From contig DAONVO010000003.1 in assembly GCA_035412805.1 (NCBI GenBank), positions 1 through 64,000 on the forward strand: DNA of 64,000 bases. Reading direction: 5' to 3'. Position 1 is the stretch's first letter. Each line of letters starts with the position of its first letter. The DNA comes from DTU018 sp029550685 (GTDB lineage Bacteria; Bacillota; Syntrophomonadia; Syntrophomonadales; Syntrophomonadaceae). The notes under the pieces were generated by a model, which saw only the letters and a list, made by a program, of their open reading frames with translations, was not told the origin of the DNA and searched no databases. Positions 42,942-50,575 of this stretch are shown piece by piece. Made by a program: the position numbers and the translations under genes.

Positions 42942-43421
42942 GTGGATAATAAGCATGTAAACTTACTGGTTTTCAGCGGCGACTATGACAAGGCTTTGGC
43001 GGCTCTGATCCTGGCCAATGGAGCGCGGGAGCTGGGCATGTCGGTGACCATGTTCTTCGCCTTTTGGGGGTTAATGCTGCTGAGAGATCCCGATAAAATG
43101 AGCCTGGAAGACAAAAGTGCCTATGAGAAAATGTTTACAGCCGTAACTCCTAAAGGACCGGACCAGTTACCTTTATCCCGCATGAATATGAGCGGTCTGG
43201 GTAAATACATGCTGGTGGAGATGATGGAAGATTCCCACACTCCCCGGTTAGCTGACTTTCTACAGGGTGCCCGCAAAAAAGGGGTTTCCTTTTATGCATG
43301 CAAGCTGTCCTTGGAGGTTATGGGTCTAAAACCGGAAGAACTGCTGCCGGAAGTAGAAGTATTGGATGTCAAAGACTATTTGCAGGATGCAGTAAATGCC
43401 AACCTGGAATTGTTTATCTAA
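42942..43421 (+). CDS. DsrE/DsrF/DrsH-like sulfur-relay family protein
   Basis: A 159-residue alpha/beta protein of the DrsE_2 group. An N-terminal NLLVFSGDYDKALAALILANGA strand-helix and the conserved Cys in FYACKLSLEVMGLKPEELL are family marks; that Cys can carry persulfide. The start is GTG, ten bases after GGAGG. An ATG-TTT-TAG two-codon frame sits between the site and the GTG and overlaps it as TAGTG. It is followed 76 bp later by a class V aminotransferase, suggesting sulfur trafficking. Confidence 0.85.
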   Translation: MDNKHVNLLVFSGDYDKALAALILANGARELGMSVTMFFAFWGLMLLRDPDKMSLEDKSAYEKMFTAVTPKGPDQLPLSRMNMSGLGKYMLVEMMEDSHTPRLADFLQGARKKGVSFYACKLSLEVMGLKPEELLPEVEVLDVKDYLQDAVNANLELFI

Positions 43422-43426
43422 CCAGC

Positions 43427-43456
43427 TGCACCTAACAGTGACAAAAACACTAGGTG
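43427..43456 (+). other. Stem-loop between the DsrE-like and aminotransferase genes
   Basis: CACCT and AGTG pair with CACT and AGGTG around ACAAAAA, with a 3-nt bulge. There is no T-run, so it should not end transcription; it may affect mRNA stability. Confidence 0.4.
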
Positions 43457-43497
43457 TACATAGTATAGATTAAACAGTTCCAAAGGTGGGATAGGCT

Positions 43498-44883
43498 ATT
43501 AAACAGCGGGGTTTTCCCTTTCAAACCTTTCGCCGCCAAATTATAGGGATAGACTGCCGGGTCCCTACGCGGCGCAGCCGTCAGGCCCCCTATGTTCATT
43601 TTGATAACGCTGCCAGCACCCCAGCTCTGCAGCCGGTAGTCGAACGCCTGGGTGATTACCTGCGCTGGTATTCCGGAGTTCACCGGGGAACCGGGCACAA
43701 ATCCCGGCTGTCTTCTTATTACTATGACAAAAGCCACGATATTATCGGACATTTTGTGAAAGCTGACTTGGATCGAGACACAGTGATCCTCACCAAAAAT
43801 ACCACTGAGGCTATAAATAAACTGGCTTACCGGTTTCCCTGGCAAGCTGGTGATCTGGTTATATCCACCGAAATGGAACATCACTCCAATGATCTGCCCT
43901 GGCGTTTTCGAGCCCGGGTAGAATACGTACCTGTTGATGAAAAAGGCTGTTTACAAACTGCTGTTTTGGAGAAAATGCTTAAGGAATACTATCCTCATAC
44001 CAGGCTGTTGGCGGTTTGTGGGGCTTCCAATGTAACCGGCCATATTAATGATATACATTACCTGGCAGCCATGGCCCATGAATACGGATCTCTTATCCTG
44101 GTAGACGCAGCCCAGCTGGTACCCCACTTGCCTGTAGACATGAAACCTCATAGTGACTCCAGCCATATTGATTTTTTAGCCTTTTCCGGCCATAAGATAT
44201 ATGCTCCTTTTGGCTGCGGAGCTCTTATCGGTCCCCGTGAGTTTTTCCAGCTGGGTAATCCTGATCATACCGGGGGAGGAACTGTGTCGCTGGTTACTAA
44301 AGAGCAAATCATCTGGGCTGGTCTGCCGGATCGGGAGGAAGCCGGTTCTCCCAATGTACTAGGAGCTATCCTTCTGGCGGATACCTTACAATACCTGCAG
44401 CAATTGGGTCTGGATAGAATGGCCGCTTATGAAGATGAACTTACCAATCATGCCCTGGCAGTTTTATCAGCTATTCCAGGTATAACTATATACGGCTCGC
44501 AGCCCCGGGTGGGGGTAATCACTTTTAACCTATCCTCCATCCCTCATGCCCAACTGGGCGTCATCCTCTGCCATGAAGGAGGGATTGGAGTAAGAACCGG
44601 CTGTTTTTGCGCCCAGAATTATGTGCGCAGACTTTTAAACATCAACTCTGAACGTCCATTGTCAGACTGGAGGCAGGTTAGTCCTGCTCATTGGCCGGGT
44701 ATGGTTCGCATCAGCCTGGCTGCCTATAATACCCGGGAAGAAATTGACCGGCTGGCCTCGCTGCTGCGGCAAATCGCCAATAATACAAATTACTACCAGC
44801 GTCTTTACCCCTTTAATCACCACCAGCAGGAGTTCCTGCCCACCATAAGCTATCATCATGACTGGATGCGTAATCTTGTATGA
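43498..44883 (+). CDS. Class V aminotransferase, cysteine desulfurase-like, apparent ATT start
   Basis: About 462 residues of PLP enzyme. The PLP Lys lies in FLAFSGHKIYAPFGCG and a Cys-bearing loop RTGCFCAQNYVRRLL near the C-terminus resembles the desulfurase Cys loop. Family homology clearly begins well upstream of the first standard start (GTG 43756): FRRQIIGIDCRVPTR and YVHFDNAASTPALQPVVERL lie at 43528-43650. In that frame the preceding stop is at 43492 and no ATG, GTG or TTG occurs before 43756. ATT at 43498 lies eight bases after AAAGGTGG and is the best start. The group includes SufS-like and kynureninase-like enzymes; with DsrE next door, desulfurase is favoured. Confidence 0.8.
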   Translation: MKQRGFPFQTFRRQIIGIDCRVPTRRSRQAPYVHFDNAASTPALQPVVERLGDYLRWYSGVHRGTGHKSRLSSYYYDKSHDIIGHFVKADLDRDTVILTKNTTEAINKLAYRFPWQAGDLVISTEMEHHSNDLPWRFRARVEYVPVDEKGCLQTAVLEKMLKEYYPHTRLLAVCGASNVTGHINDIHYLAAMAHEYGSLILVDAAQLVPHLPVDMKPHSDSSHIDFLAFSGHKIYAPFGCGALIGPREFFQLGNPDHTGGGTVSLVTKEQIIWAGLPDREEAGSPNVLGAILLADTLQYLQQLGLDRMAAYEDELTNHALAVLSAIPGITIYGSQPRVGVITFNLSSIPHAQLGVILCHEGGIGVRTGCFCAQNYVRRLLNINSERPLSDWRQVSPAHWPGMVRISLAAYNTREEIDRLASLLRQIANNTNYYQRLYPFNHHQQEFLPTISYHHDWMRNLV

Positions 44884-45073
44884 TTGTTACTAAAATAGCT
44901 GACTGCGGTCAAAATTGATTTCCTTGCCTGATAGCCCAGCTGATGTTACATTAATGAGTAGATGTCAGCTAATTATGACTTCATTACCGGTTTACACATG
45001 GCTTTTGAATCGGTGATATGTAGCTGAGGTCTCGGTCATACATGGTGTTTGACTAGCGGGGGAGGGAATTGGG

Positions 45074-45691
45074 GTGAACCAACAGGAATTTCTGCAGGCT
45101 CTGCAACTTGAATTGGATAAAATATCCCACATAGATAAAGCGGATAAGGGCAACATTCTGAAAACTCATCAGGAGTTGTTCCGCATGGGTTTGGAACAAG
45201 GCCGGACGGAAGAAGAAATTGCCGCCAGTCTGGGCAGCCCGCATGCTATAGCCCGCTATTACCAAGCCCACCACCTGATAACACTAGCTGAGCTGGAATC
45301 TTCTTTTCGTAACCTTATCCATGCCATTAAAGCAGTATTGAAACTGGGATTTGCCAATCTAGTCCTGGTGTTAGGCCCGGTTCTCGGTGTAGCCGGGGCC
45401 ATGGTTGCCCTGTTGGCTGCTGGTATGGCGGTCAGCTTTACCGGACTTTTTCTGATGATCGGAGTCTTAGCTAATCTGATCCAACCGGGAATAATTGATA
45501 TACCTGCTCTGTGGTACAGCGATGGACTGACTGCGGCGGCTACTATCTCCATGTCGGTGGGCCTGGCTGCTTTGGGACTGCTCTTCTTAATTGGTGACTA
45601 TTACCTGTGGCGTATCCTTTATCGTGGCACCTTAAGATACTTGCATTTTCACCTGCGCCTGAAACGAAAGGAGAATACCTATGCCCAGTGA
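45074..45691 (+). CDS. HAAS/DUF1700-domain membrane protein
   Basis: 205 residues. The N-terminal HAAS helical domain (about 1-60: NQQEFLQALQLELDKI, EEIAASLGSPHAIARYY) is followed by a membrane domain with three or four spans. HAAS proteins are usually partners of PadR regulators or act in envelope sensing; no PadR gene is nearby. The start is GTG behind GGGGGAGGG. The last codons overlap a tiny membrane-protein gene by 11 bp. Confidence 0.82.
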   Translation: MNQQEFLQALQLELDKISHIDKADKGNILKTHQELFRMGLEQGRTEEEIAASLGSPHAIARYYQAHHLITLAELESSFRNLIHAIKAVLKLGFANLVLVLGPVLGVAGAMVALLAAGMAVSFTGLFLMIGVLANLIQPGIIDIPALWYSDGLTAAATISMSVGLAALGLLFLIGDYYLWRILYRGTLRYLHFHLRLKRKENTYAQ

Positions 45692-45845
45692 TAAGCAGAT
45701 GAAACGTATAATACTATGGTTGATTATGATTATATTTATCAGCTTTTCAGCAGCTGTAGTTCTTTTCATCCTCAGCGGGGATACCTGGTTTACTTCATCT
45801 TTAATTGAGAGCGGATCTCTTCCTCACAGTATAGCTCAACGGTGA
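45681..45845 (+). CDS. Small single-span membrane protein (54 aa)
   Basis: A 54-residue frame starting MPSDKQMKRIILWLIMIIFI, with one membrane span (about residues 10-31) and a short polar C-terminus. AAAGGAG lies seven bases before the ATG, and the start overlaps the HAAS gene by 11 bp, so translation is probably coupled. I do not recognise a family. A helper of the HAAS membrane protein is a reasonable guess. Confidence 0.65.
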   Translation: MPSDKQMKRIILWLIMIIFISFSAAVVLFILSGDTWFTSSLIESGSLPHSIAQR

Positions 45846-45978
45846 CTTTCCTCCCTGCCTTCACTTATTAATACCAGTTTTATTTTTGCTTGTGTGATTT
45901 TTAGAGGATTCTGAACTTATTTAGAGAATGTTGTCAATATTGGTACAAATTAGGCTAGTCTGGGGGTAATGCTATCAA

Positions 45979-46857
45979 ATGAAAAACACCATTCAGGATC
46001 AAATTGCTATTGAGGACACTGGTGTTGTCCTTAACAGTAAGCTGTATCAAAGTTTTCTTATCATGCTTCCTAAAATGGCAGCTTTGTTTACTGATCGTAC
46101 CGTGGGGTTTTACGCTACCGACCGGGAAAAATTCATAATGAAAATTGATCCTCTGAACCGGGTATCTTTTGTTAAGCCTGGTCAGCCCTTTGCTAAAGGC
46201 GGAGCAGCCGACTATGTCATGGATTCTCGCCAGCCCCTAGCCGTCGAACTGGGAGCTGAGGTATACGGTCTGCCCCTGCGCGTATCCTGTTTTCCGCTTT
46301 TTGATGACGATACCCAAGAAGTCATTGGTACTTTCGGTGTGGTAATTACTCGCCATAATGCCGAAGCTATGAAAGAAATGGCGGCTTCATTTATGAATGG
46401 ATTAACGGAGATCTCTGCTGCGATACAGCAAACTGCTGCCAGTGCTGCCAGTATCAATGCCAGCGAGCAAAAGTTAAACCAGCATATCGCAGAAATTCAA
46501 CAATCCGCCAGTGAAATTATCTCTATTCTTGACAGTATTAAAAGTATTGCAGATCAGACCAAAATGCTGGGATTGAATGCCGCTATAGAAGCTGCCCGTG
46601 CCGGCGATGCCGGTAAAGGTTTTGGGGTTGTGGCGGAAGAAATCCGTAAGCTTTCGGAATCCTCCAAACAAACTGCGGAAGGTATAGGTAAGCTGACTAG
46701 AATAATTGAAGAAAAGATAAGTATTGCCGGAGAAAGCTCCCGGGCCACAGTACAGGCATCAGAAGAACAGGCAGCTGCCAGTCAGGAAATTTCCGCCAGC
46801 ATTGAGGAACTCTTAGCTAACGCCAATCGACTTAATGAATTAGCTGAAAATATCTGA
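45979..46857 (+). CDS. Soluble methyl-accepting-chemotaxis-like protein
   Basis: 292 residues with no membrane span or HAMP. An N-terminal sensor domain of about 130 residues (GFYATDREKFIMKIDP, FGVVITRH) resembles a PAS/cache-like ligand domain. It precedes a shortened MCP signalling region (about 145-292) with the hairpin tip LGLNAAIEAARAGDAGKGFG, VVAEEIRKLS. The helices are truncated at the C-terminus compared with full receptors, so it may be a cytosolic receptor for oxygen, redox or a metabolite. No che genes are in the window. Confidence 0.82.
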   Translation: MKNTIQDQIAIEDTGVVLNSKLYQSFLIMLPKMAALFTDRTVGFYATDREKFIMKIDPLNRVSFVKPGQPFAKGGAADYVMDSRQPLAVELGAEVYGLPLRVSCFPLFDDDTQEVIGTFGVVITRHNAEAMKEMAASFMNGLTEISAAIQQTAASAASINASEQKLNQHIAEIQQSASEIISILDSIKSIADQTKMLGLNAAIEAARAGDAGKGFGVVAEEIRKLSESSKQTAEGIGKLTRIIEEKISIAGESSRATVQASEEQAAASQEISASIEELLANANRLNELAENI

Positions 46858-46878
46858 TGTATGAATACCAGTGGGCTA

Positions 46879-46887
46879 TGGTATAAT
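46879..46887 (+). promoter_or_regulatory. Extended -10 promoter of the cyclophilin gene
   Basis: TGGTATAAT, a TG-extended consensus -10, lies 32 bp before the cyclophilin ATG. The -35 region is poor, as is common with extended -10 promoters. Confidence 0.6.
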
Positions 46888-46919
46888 AGGCAAGAAAACC
46901 AGGCGAAGGAGTAAATAAT

Positions 46920-47441
46920 ATGAGTTCGAACCCGCTGGTTACTATCACTATGGAAAATGGTGCTCAGATTCGGGCTGAATTGTATCCCGATGTAGCTCCC
47001 AATACCGTAAGTAATTTTATTTCTCTTATTCAAAAGGGTTTTTATAACGGGATCATATTCCACCGGGTCATCCCCGGCTTCATGATTCAGGGCGGGTGCC
47101 CTCAGGGGGTTGGTACGGGAGGTCCCGGCTATCGTATCAAAGGCGAGTTCAGCAGCAATGGTTTCGACAACCCGCTCAAGCACGAACGCGGTGTTCTGTC
47201 TATGGCCCGCACAGCGGTTCCAGATTCGGCAGGTTCACAGTTTTTCATTATGGTTGAGGCTGCTCCTCATCTGGACGGGAACTATGCAGCTTTTGGCCGG
47301 GTTATAAAAGGAATGGATACTGTAGATGCTATCGTATCTGTCCCTACTAATTTTCAGGACCGTCCCTTAACTGACCAGCGCATTAAAGAAGTCACCGTGG
47401 ACACCAGGGGAGTGGATTACCCTCCGGTCCAAACGGTGTAA
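46920..47441 (+). CDS. Peptidyl-prolyl cis-trans isomerase, cyclophilin type
   Basis: A 173-residue single-domain cytosolic cyclophilin. The catalytic region FHRVIPGFMIQGGCPQ, GVLSMARTAVPDSAGSQFFI and the DGNYAAFGRVIKGMDTVD segment are complete, including the Arg and Phe of the active site. No signal peptide is present. The ATG follows GAAGGAG. It has its own promoter and lies 93 bp before the SOD gene. Confidence 0.93.
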   Translation: MSSNPLVTITMENGAQIRAELYPDVAPNTVSNFISLIQKGFYNGIIFHRVIPGFMIQGGCPQGVGTGGPGYRIKGEFSSNGFDNPLKHERGVLSMARTAVPDSAGSQFFIMVEAAPHLDGNYAAFGRVIKGMDTVDAIVSVPTNFQDRPLTDQRIKEVTVDTRGVDYPPVQTV

Positions 47442-47534
47442 TCTTAAGAGGCTGCGGTAAGCTGTAAATAAAAGTATCTGCAGTGGTGTTTGTTTTGGGT
47501 ATATAACTTTAGTTTGAAGAATTGAGGTGAAAGT

Positions 47535-48128
47535 ATGAATTTTACTCTTCCCGAATTGCCCTACGCTTACAATGCTCTGGAACCGTACTATGATGAACAG
47601 ACAGTTCGTATCCATCACGACATGCATCATAAGGCTTATGTGGATGGTCTGAATAATGCTCTGACCAAACTGGCCGAAGCCCGGGAAAAAGGTGATTATT
47701 CCCTCATCAAGCATTGGGAGAAAGAGTTAGCCTTCCAAGGTTCCGGTCACGTTCTGCACACCTTGTTCTGGGAAAACATGACCCCGCAAAGTTCAGGCAA
47801 GCCTGGCGGTGAACTGCTGCAGCAAATTGAAAAGGATTTCGGCAGTTTTGAAGCTTTTCAAAAGCAGTTCAGCGCTGCAGCCGGAGCAGTGGAAGGATCA
47901 GGCTGGGCGGTCCTGGGCTGGCAGCCCCAATTAAGCAAATTATTAATTAACCAGGTTGAGAAGCACCAGGATTTGACCGTATGGGGCATAGTTCCCCTGC
48001 TGATTCTGGACGTGTGGGAACACGCATATTACCTCAAATATCAAAACCGCCGCGCCGAGTGGATAAATGCCTGGTGGAACATAGTCAACTGGGAGGTTGT
48101 GGAAAAACGATTTACTGCCGCTCGTTAA
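47535..48128 (+). CDS. sodA: Superoxide dismutase, Fe/Mn family
   Basis: A 197-residue superoxide dismutase. The metal ligands are His in HHDMHHKAYVDGLN, His in GHVLHTLFWENM, and Asp and His in LDVWEHAYYLKYQNRR. It protects an anaerobe during brief air exposure. Sequence alone does not settle Fe versus Mn. GAGGTGAAAG precedes the ATG, and a strong terminator follows. Confidence 0.94.
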   Translation: MNFTLPELPYAYNALEPYYDEQTVRIHHDMHHKAYVDGLNNALTKLAEAREKGDYSLIKHWEKELAFQGSGHVLHTLFWENMTPQSSGKPGGELLQQIEKDFGSFEAFQKQFSAAAGAVEGSGWAVLGWQPQLSKLLINQVEKHQDLTVWGIVPLLILDVWEHAYYLKYQNRRAEWINAWWNIVNWEVVEKRFTAAR

Positions 48129-48148
48129 AACCAATTCAGCAGCTTGAG

Positions 48149-48181
48149 AGAGAACTCGGACGAATCCGGGTTCTCTTTTTT
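48149..48181 (+). terminator. Rho-independent terminator of the SOD gene
   Basis: AGAGAACTCGGA (48149-48160) pairs with TCCGGGTTCTCT (48165-48176), with one T-G pair and a CGAA loop, followed by a run of Ts. Confidence 0.9.
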
Positions 48182-48213
48182 CATTATTTGCTGTGAAAAT
48201 GGCTTCCTTTTTT

Positions 48214-48303
48214 GTCATCGCAAGGAGCGAAGCGACGTGGCGATCTCTTTTTCGCAACCTGCGTACCTCGTTTGAGATTGCTTCGCTGCGCTCGCAATGA
48301 GAC
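48214..48303 (+). repeat. R3 REP-like palindromic repeat
   Basis: GTCATCGCAAGGAGCGAAGC at the left and CTTCGCTGCGCTCGCAATGA at the right; a close match of 13878-13963. Confidence 0.75.
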
Positions 48304-48313
48304 AAAAGGTGAC

Positions 48314-48346
48314 TTTTCATTCATCGTGGTCTGCTCTACCGGTGAC
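48314..48346 (-). repeat. R4 short repeat (inverted)
   Basis: TTTTCATTCATCGTGG followed after 11 bases by GGTGAC, the reverse of the R4 motif. Confidence 0.6.
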
Positions 48347-48384
48347 AATTACCGTGAAAGCAAATCATCACTGTCTGGCTTAAG

Positions 48385-48592
48385 CAGGAGTATTAGCCGG
48401 GGCAGTGACGTACGACGAGCCGTTGCAACCCACGGCGCAACTGAGGGCTGCGAAAGGGAGCGAGAAACAGGACGTTTCGAGCAGCGAGTACTGAGTGCAT
48501 GGATGCCGAATTATGAGCGGTCTCCTTCGCACCGAAGTAAGCCGATGTGTTGCAGGCGAGGAAGTTCCGGAGCGAGCCGACTAATACTCCTG
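48385..48592 (+). repeat. R1 MITE-like repeat, copy 3
   Basis: 208 bp from CAGGAGTATTAGCCGG to CGACTAATACTCCTG. The flanks GGCTTAAG on the left and CCAAG on the right extend the inverted termini, as in copy 4. Confidence 0.85.
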
Positions 48593-48648
48593 CCAAGTTA
48601 CGGCTGGCATCGCAATGATTGATATGAAGCCTTCATGAGAATGGCTTT

Positions 48649-49428
48649 TTACTTGGAAACCAGGCTGGCGGTTCGATCCGGGAAAGTGAGGTGGAGTATT
48701 ACTTCGTCTCCTACCTGGCATCCCGCCTTGGAGAGAAAATAAGAAACTGTTTTCTTGGCCAGGAGAGGGTCATTATTCTGCTGGCTCAAGTGAGCCAGGA
48801 ACACATGCATGGTTTCATTGCGTTTCAGCCGGCTCAGCACCTTGCCGGCATCATGATTGGACAAATGCCCTTTATTACTGCGAATACGTTGTTTCAAATA
48901 AGGTGGGTATGGTCCCCGGTGCAGCATATCCAAATCATGATTGGATTCCAAGATCAACACCTGGGCGTTATGCAGAGTACTCTCGACCTGAGGAGTAACT
49001 ACTCCCAGGTCAGTAGCCAGTACACAGCGCTTCTTTCCATAGCAAAAAGCAAATCCTACCGGGTCAGCTGCATCATGAGAAGTGGAGAAAGGTTCCACCC
49101 ATACCCCTTTTAGATCAAAGGCGCCCTGGAAAGATTGACAGCACTGCAGCGGCAAGCGAGGGCGACATGCTATTTGTTCCCAGGTTTTTTCCCGGGCATA
49201 GACCGGTATGTGATGCCGCCTTACCAGTACATCCAAGCCATTAATGTGATCCCGGTGTTCATGGGTTATTAAAATACCGTCCAAATCCGCTGCTCTCACG
49301 CCTACCTCTGCTAATCCCTGCTCAATGCGGCGGGCGCTGATGCCTGCATCTACCAGCAGCTGGGTTGATCCAAACCGCAGCAATACCGCATTGCCGGTAC
49401 TGCCGCTGGCTAATACATGTACCTGCAA
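48649..49428 (-). CDS. WalJ/YycJ-like MBL-fold hydrolase
   Basis: A 259-residue metallo-beta-lactamase fold protein. QVHVLASGSTGNAVLLRFG, LLVDAGISARRIEQ, ITHEHRDHINGL and ESNHDLDML match the YycJ (WalJ) family, DNA- or wall-linked exonuclease-like enzymes that sit in walRK operons in Bacillus. Here no walRK genes are near; the gene stands alone, divergent from the HlyD/ABC operon. Confidence 0.85.
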   Translation of the reverse strand: MQVHVLASGSTGNAVLLRFGSTQLLVDAGISARRIEQGLAEVGVRAADLDGILITHEHRDHINGLDVLVRRHHIPVYAREKTWEQIACRPRLPLQCCQSFQGAFDLKGVWVEPFSTSHDAADPVGFAFCYGKKRCVLATDLGVVTPQVESTLHNAQVLILESNHDLDMLHRGPYPPYLKQRIRSNKGHLSNHDAGKVLSRLKRNETMHVFLAHLSQQNNDPLLAKKTVSYFLSKAGCQVGDEVILHLTFPDRTASLVSK

Positions 49429-49501
49429 AACTGCTCCTCCATCTATGTAAAGTCTTCTGCTTCATTATACTTCATCTGCTCCGGGGGAGAACAAAAAAGC
49501 A

Positions 49502-49530
49502 TTGCTTAAAACCCTGCCAGGTCATATCAT
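49502..49530 (+). promoter_or_regulatory. Candidate promoter of the HlyD/ABC operon
   Basis: TTGCTT (49502-49507) and TATCAT (49525-49530), exactly 17 bp apart, 61 bp before the HlyD ATG. Confidence 0.4.
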
Positions 49531-49543
49531 TAAAGTATACTAA

Positions 49544-49571
49544 GTAAACTATTTTTATATACCCAGTTTAC
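49544..49571. promoter_or_regulatory. Candidate TetR-type operator
   Basis: GTAAACT (49544-49550) and AGTTTAC (49565-49571), a perfect inverted repeat with centres 21 bp apart, just after the candidate promoter and before the HlyD ribosome binding site. The TetR gene ends the same operon, so autoregulation is plausible. Confidence 0.4.
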
Positions 49572-49591
49572 CCAGGGAGAGGAGAGCGCTT

Positions 49592-50572
49592 ATGAAAAGA
49601 AAGGCTCTGATCGCAGTCGCAGTGTTAATCATAGCCGGGTTGGGATACTGGGGGTACACCCGTTTCCTGGCAGCCCAACCGGATATTATCAAAGCCACAG
49701 GTACCATTGAAGCTACCACCGTAAATGTGACCGCTCGCTTAAGCGGCACCCTTGAGACTATAACGGTCCAAGAAGGAGAAAACGTCAGTGCCGGGCAGTT
49801 AATTGCCCAGCTTTCCCGTAGTGATCTAGTGGCTCAGGCGGAACGGGATGCTCTGGGTGTAGCTGCAGCCGAAGCCAAACTGGATGATCTGCTGGATGGT
49901 GCCCGCCAGCAGGAAATTGAAGCTGCCGCAGCTCAAGTATCCTATAAAGAAGCTGCTCTGCAAAAAGCTCAGCAGGATCTAGCCCGGGCTGAATCCCTTT
50001 CCCAGGCTGGAGCTCTATCCCAGGAAGAACTGGAACAAGCCCGGCTAAAATTGCAGCAAATTGAAACCGAGCTCAAAGTAGCCAAGGCACAGCTTAACCT
50101 GCTACAGGCGGGTAACCGTCCGGCTACCATTGAAGCTGCTCAAGCAGAGGTAGAACGCAGCCGCGCAGTATTGCAGGCCAGCCAAGCTATGCTGGACGAC
50201 TTAAAATTGATTTCTCCCCTTAGTGGAACCGTAGTAAGCCGCAATTATGAACCAGGTGAATATGTAACCGCTGGAGCAGCTTTAGTCACCATAGCCGACC
50301 TCAGCTCCATGTGGATTAAGGTTTATGTACCCACCGTTGATCTGCCAAGAATTTATTTAGGGCAACCTGTGGCAGTCACCGTCAGCGGCAGTAACCAGAC
50401 CTTTGCCGGTACTGTTTCTCACATAGCCACCCAGGGAGAATTTACACCTAAAACCATACAAACCGAAAAAGAACGAACCAATGTAGTATATGCTGTCAAG
50501 ATATTGCTGGATGAGCCGGACAATATCCTTAAGCCAGGCATGCCGGCCGATGTTACCTTTTTGAAGGAGTAA
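49592..50572 (+). CDS. HlyD-family membrane fusion (adaptor) protein
   Basis: 326 residues. One N-terminal membrane anchor (about 5-24) precedes a biotinyl-lipoyl half (TARLSGTLETITVQEGENVS), a long alpha-helical coiled-coil hairpin (about 85-205, rich in Ala, Gln and Glu), the returning lipoyl half (LISPLSGTVVSRNYEPGEYV) and a beta-barrel with PGMPADVTF. It links an ABC pump to an outer conduit in diderms or to the wall zone. It starts a five-gene operon and resembles YbhG. Confidence 0.9.
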   Translation: MKRKALIAVAVLIIAGLGYWGYTRFLAAQPDIIKATGTIEATTVNVTARLSGTLETITVQEGENVSAGQLIAQLSRSDLVAQAERDALGVAAAEAKLDDLLDGARQQEIEAAAAQVSYKEAALQKAQQDLARAESLSQAGALSQEELEQARLKLQQIETELKVAKAQLNLLQAGNRPATIEAAQAEVERSRAVLQASQAMLDDLKLISPLSGTVVSRNYEPGEYVTAGAALVTIADLSSMWIKVYVPTVDLPRIYLGQPVAVTVSGSNQTFAGTVSHIATQGEFTPKTIQTEKERTNVVYAVKILLDEPDNILKPGMPADVTFLKE

Positions 50573-50575
50573 CCC

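Larger units (their letters stand above)
48129..48648. other. Gene-free stretch with terminator, R3, R4 and R1
   Basis: 520 bp between convergent genes. After the SOD terminator come R3 (48214-48303), R4 inverted (48314-48346) and R1 copy 3 (48385-48592). Nothing else is seen. Confidence 0.85.

Noticed and set aside
43756..44883. Class V aminotransferase starting at GTG 43756
   Set aside because: This would remove about 86 residues of clearly conserved family sequence, including the FDNAAST motif, encoded in the same frame just upstream.
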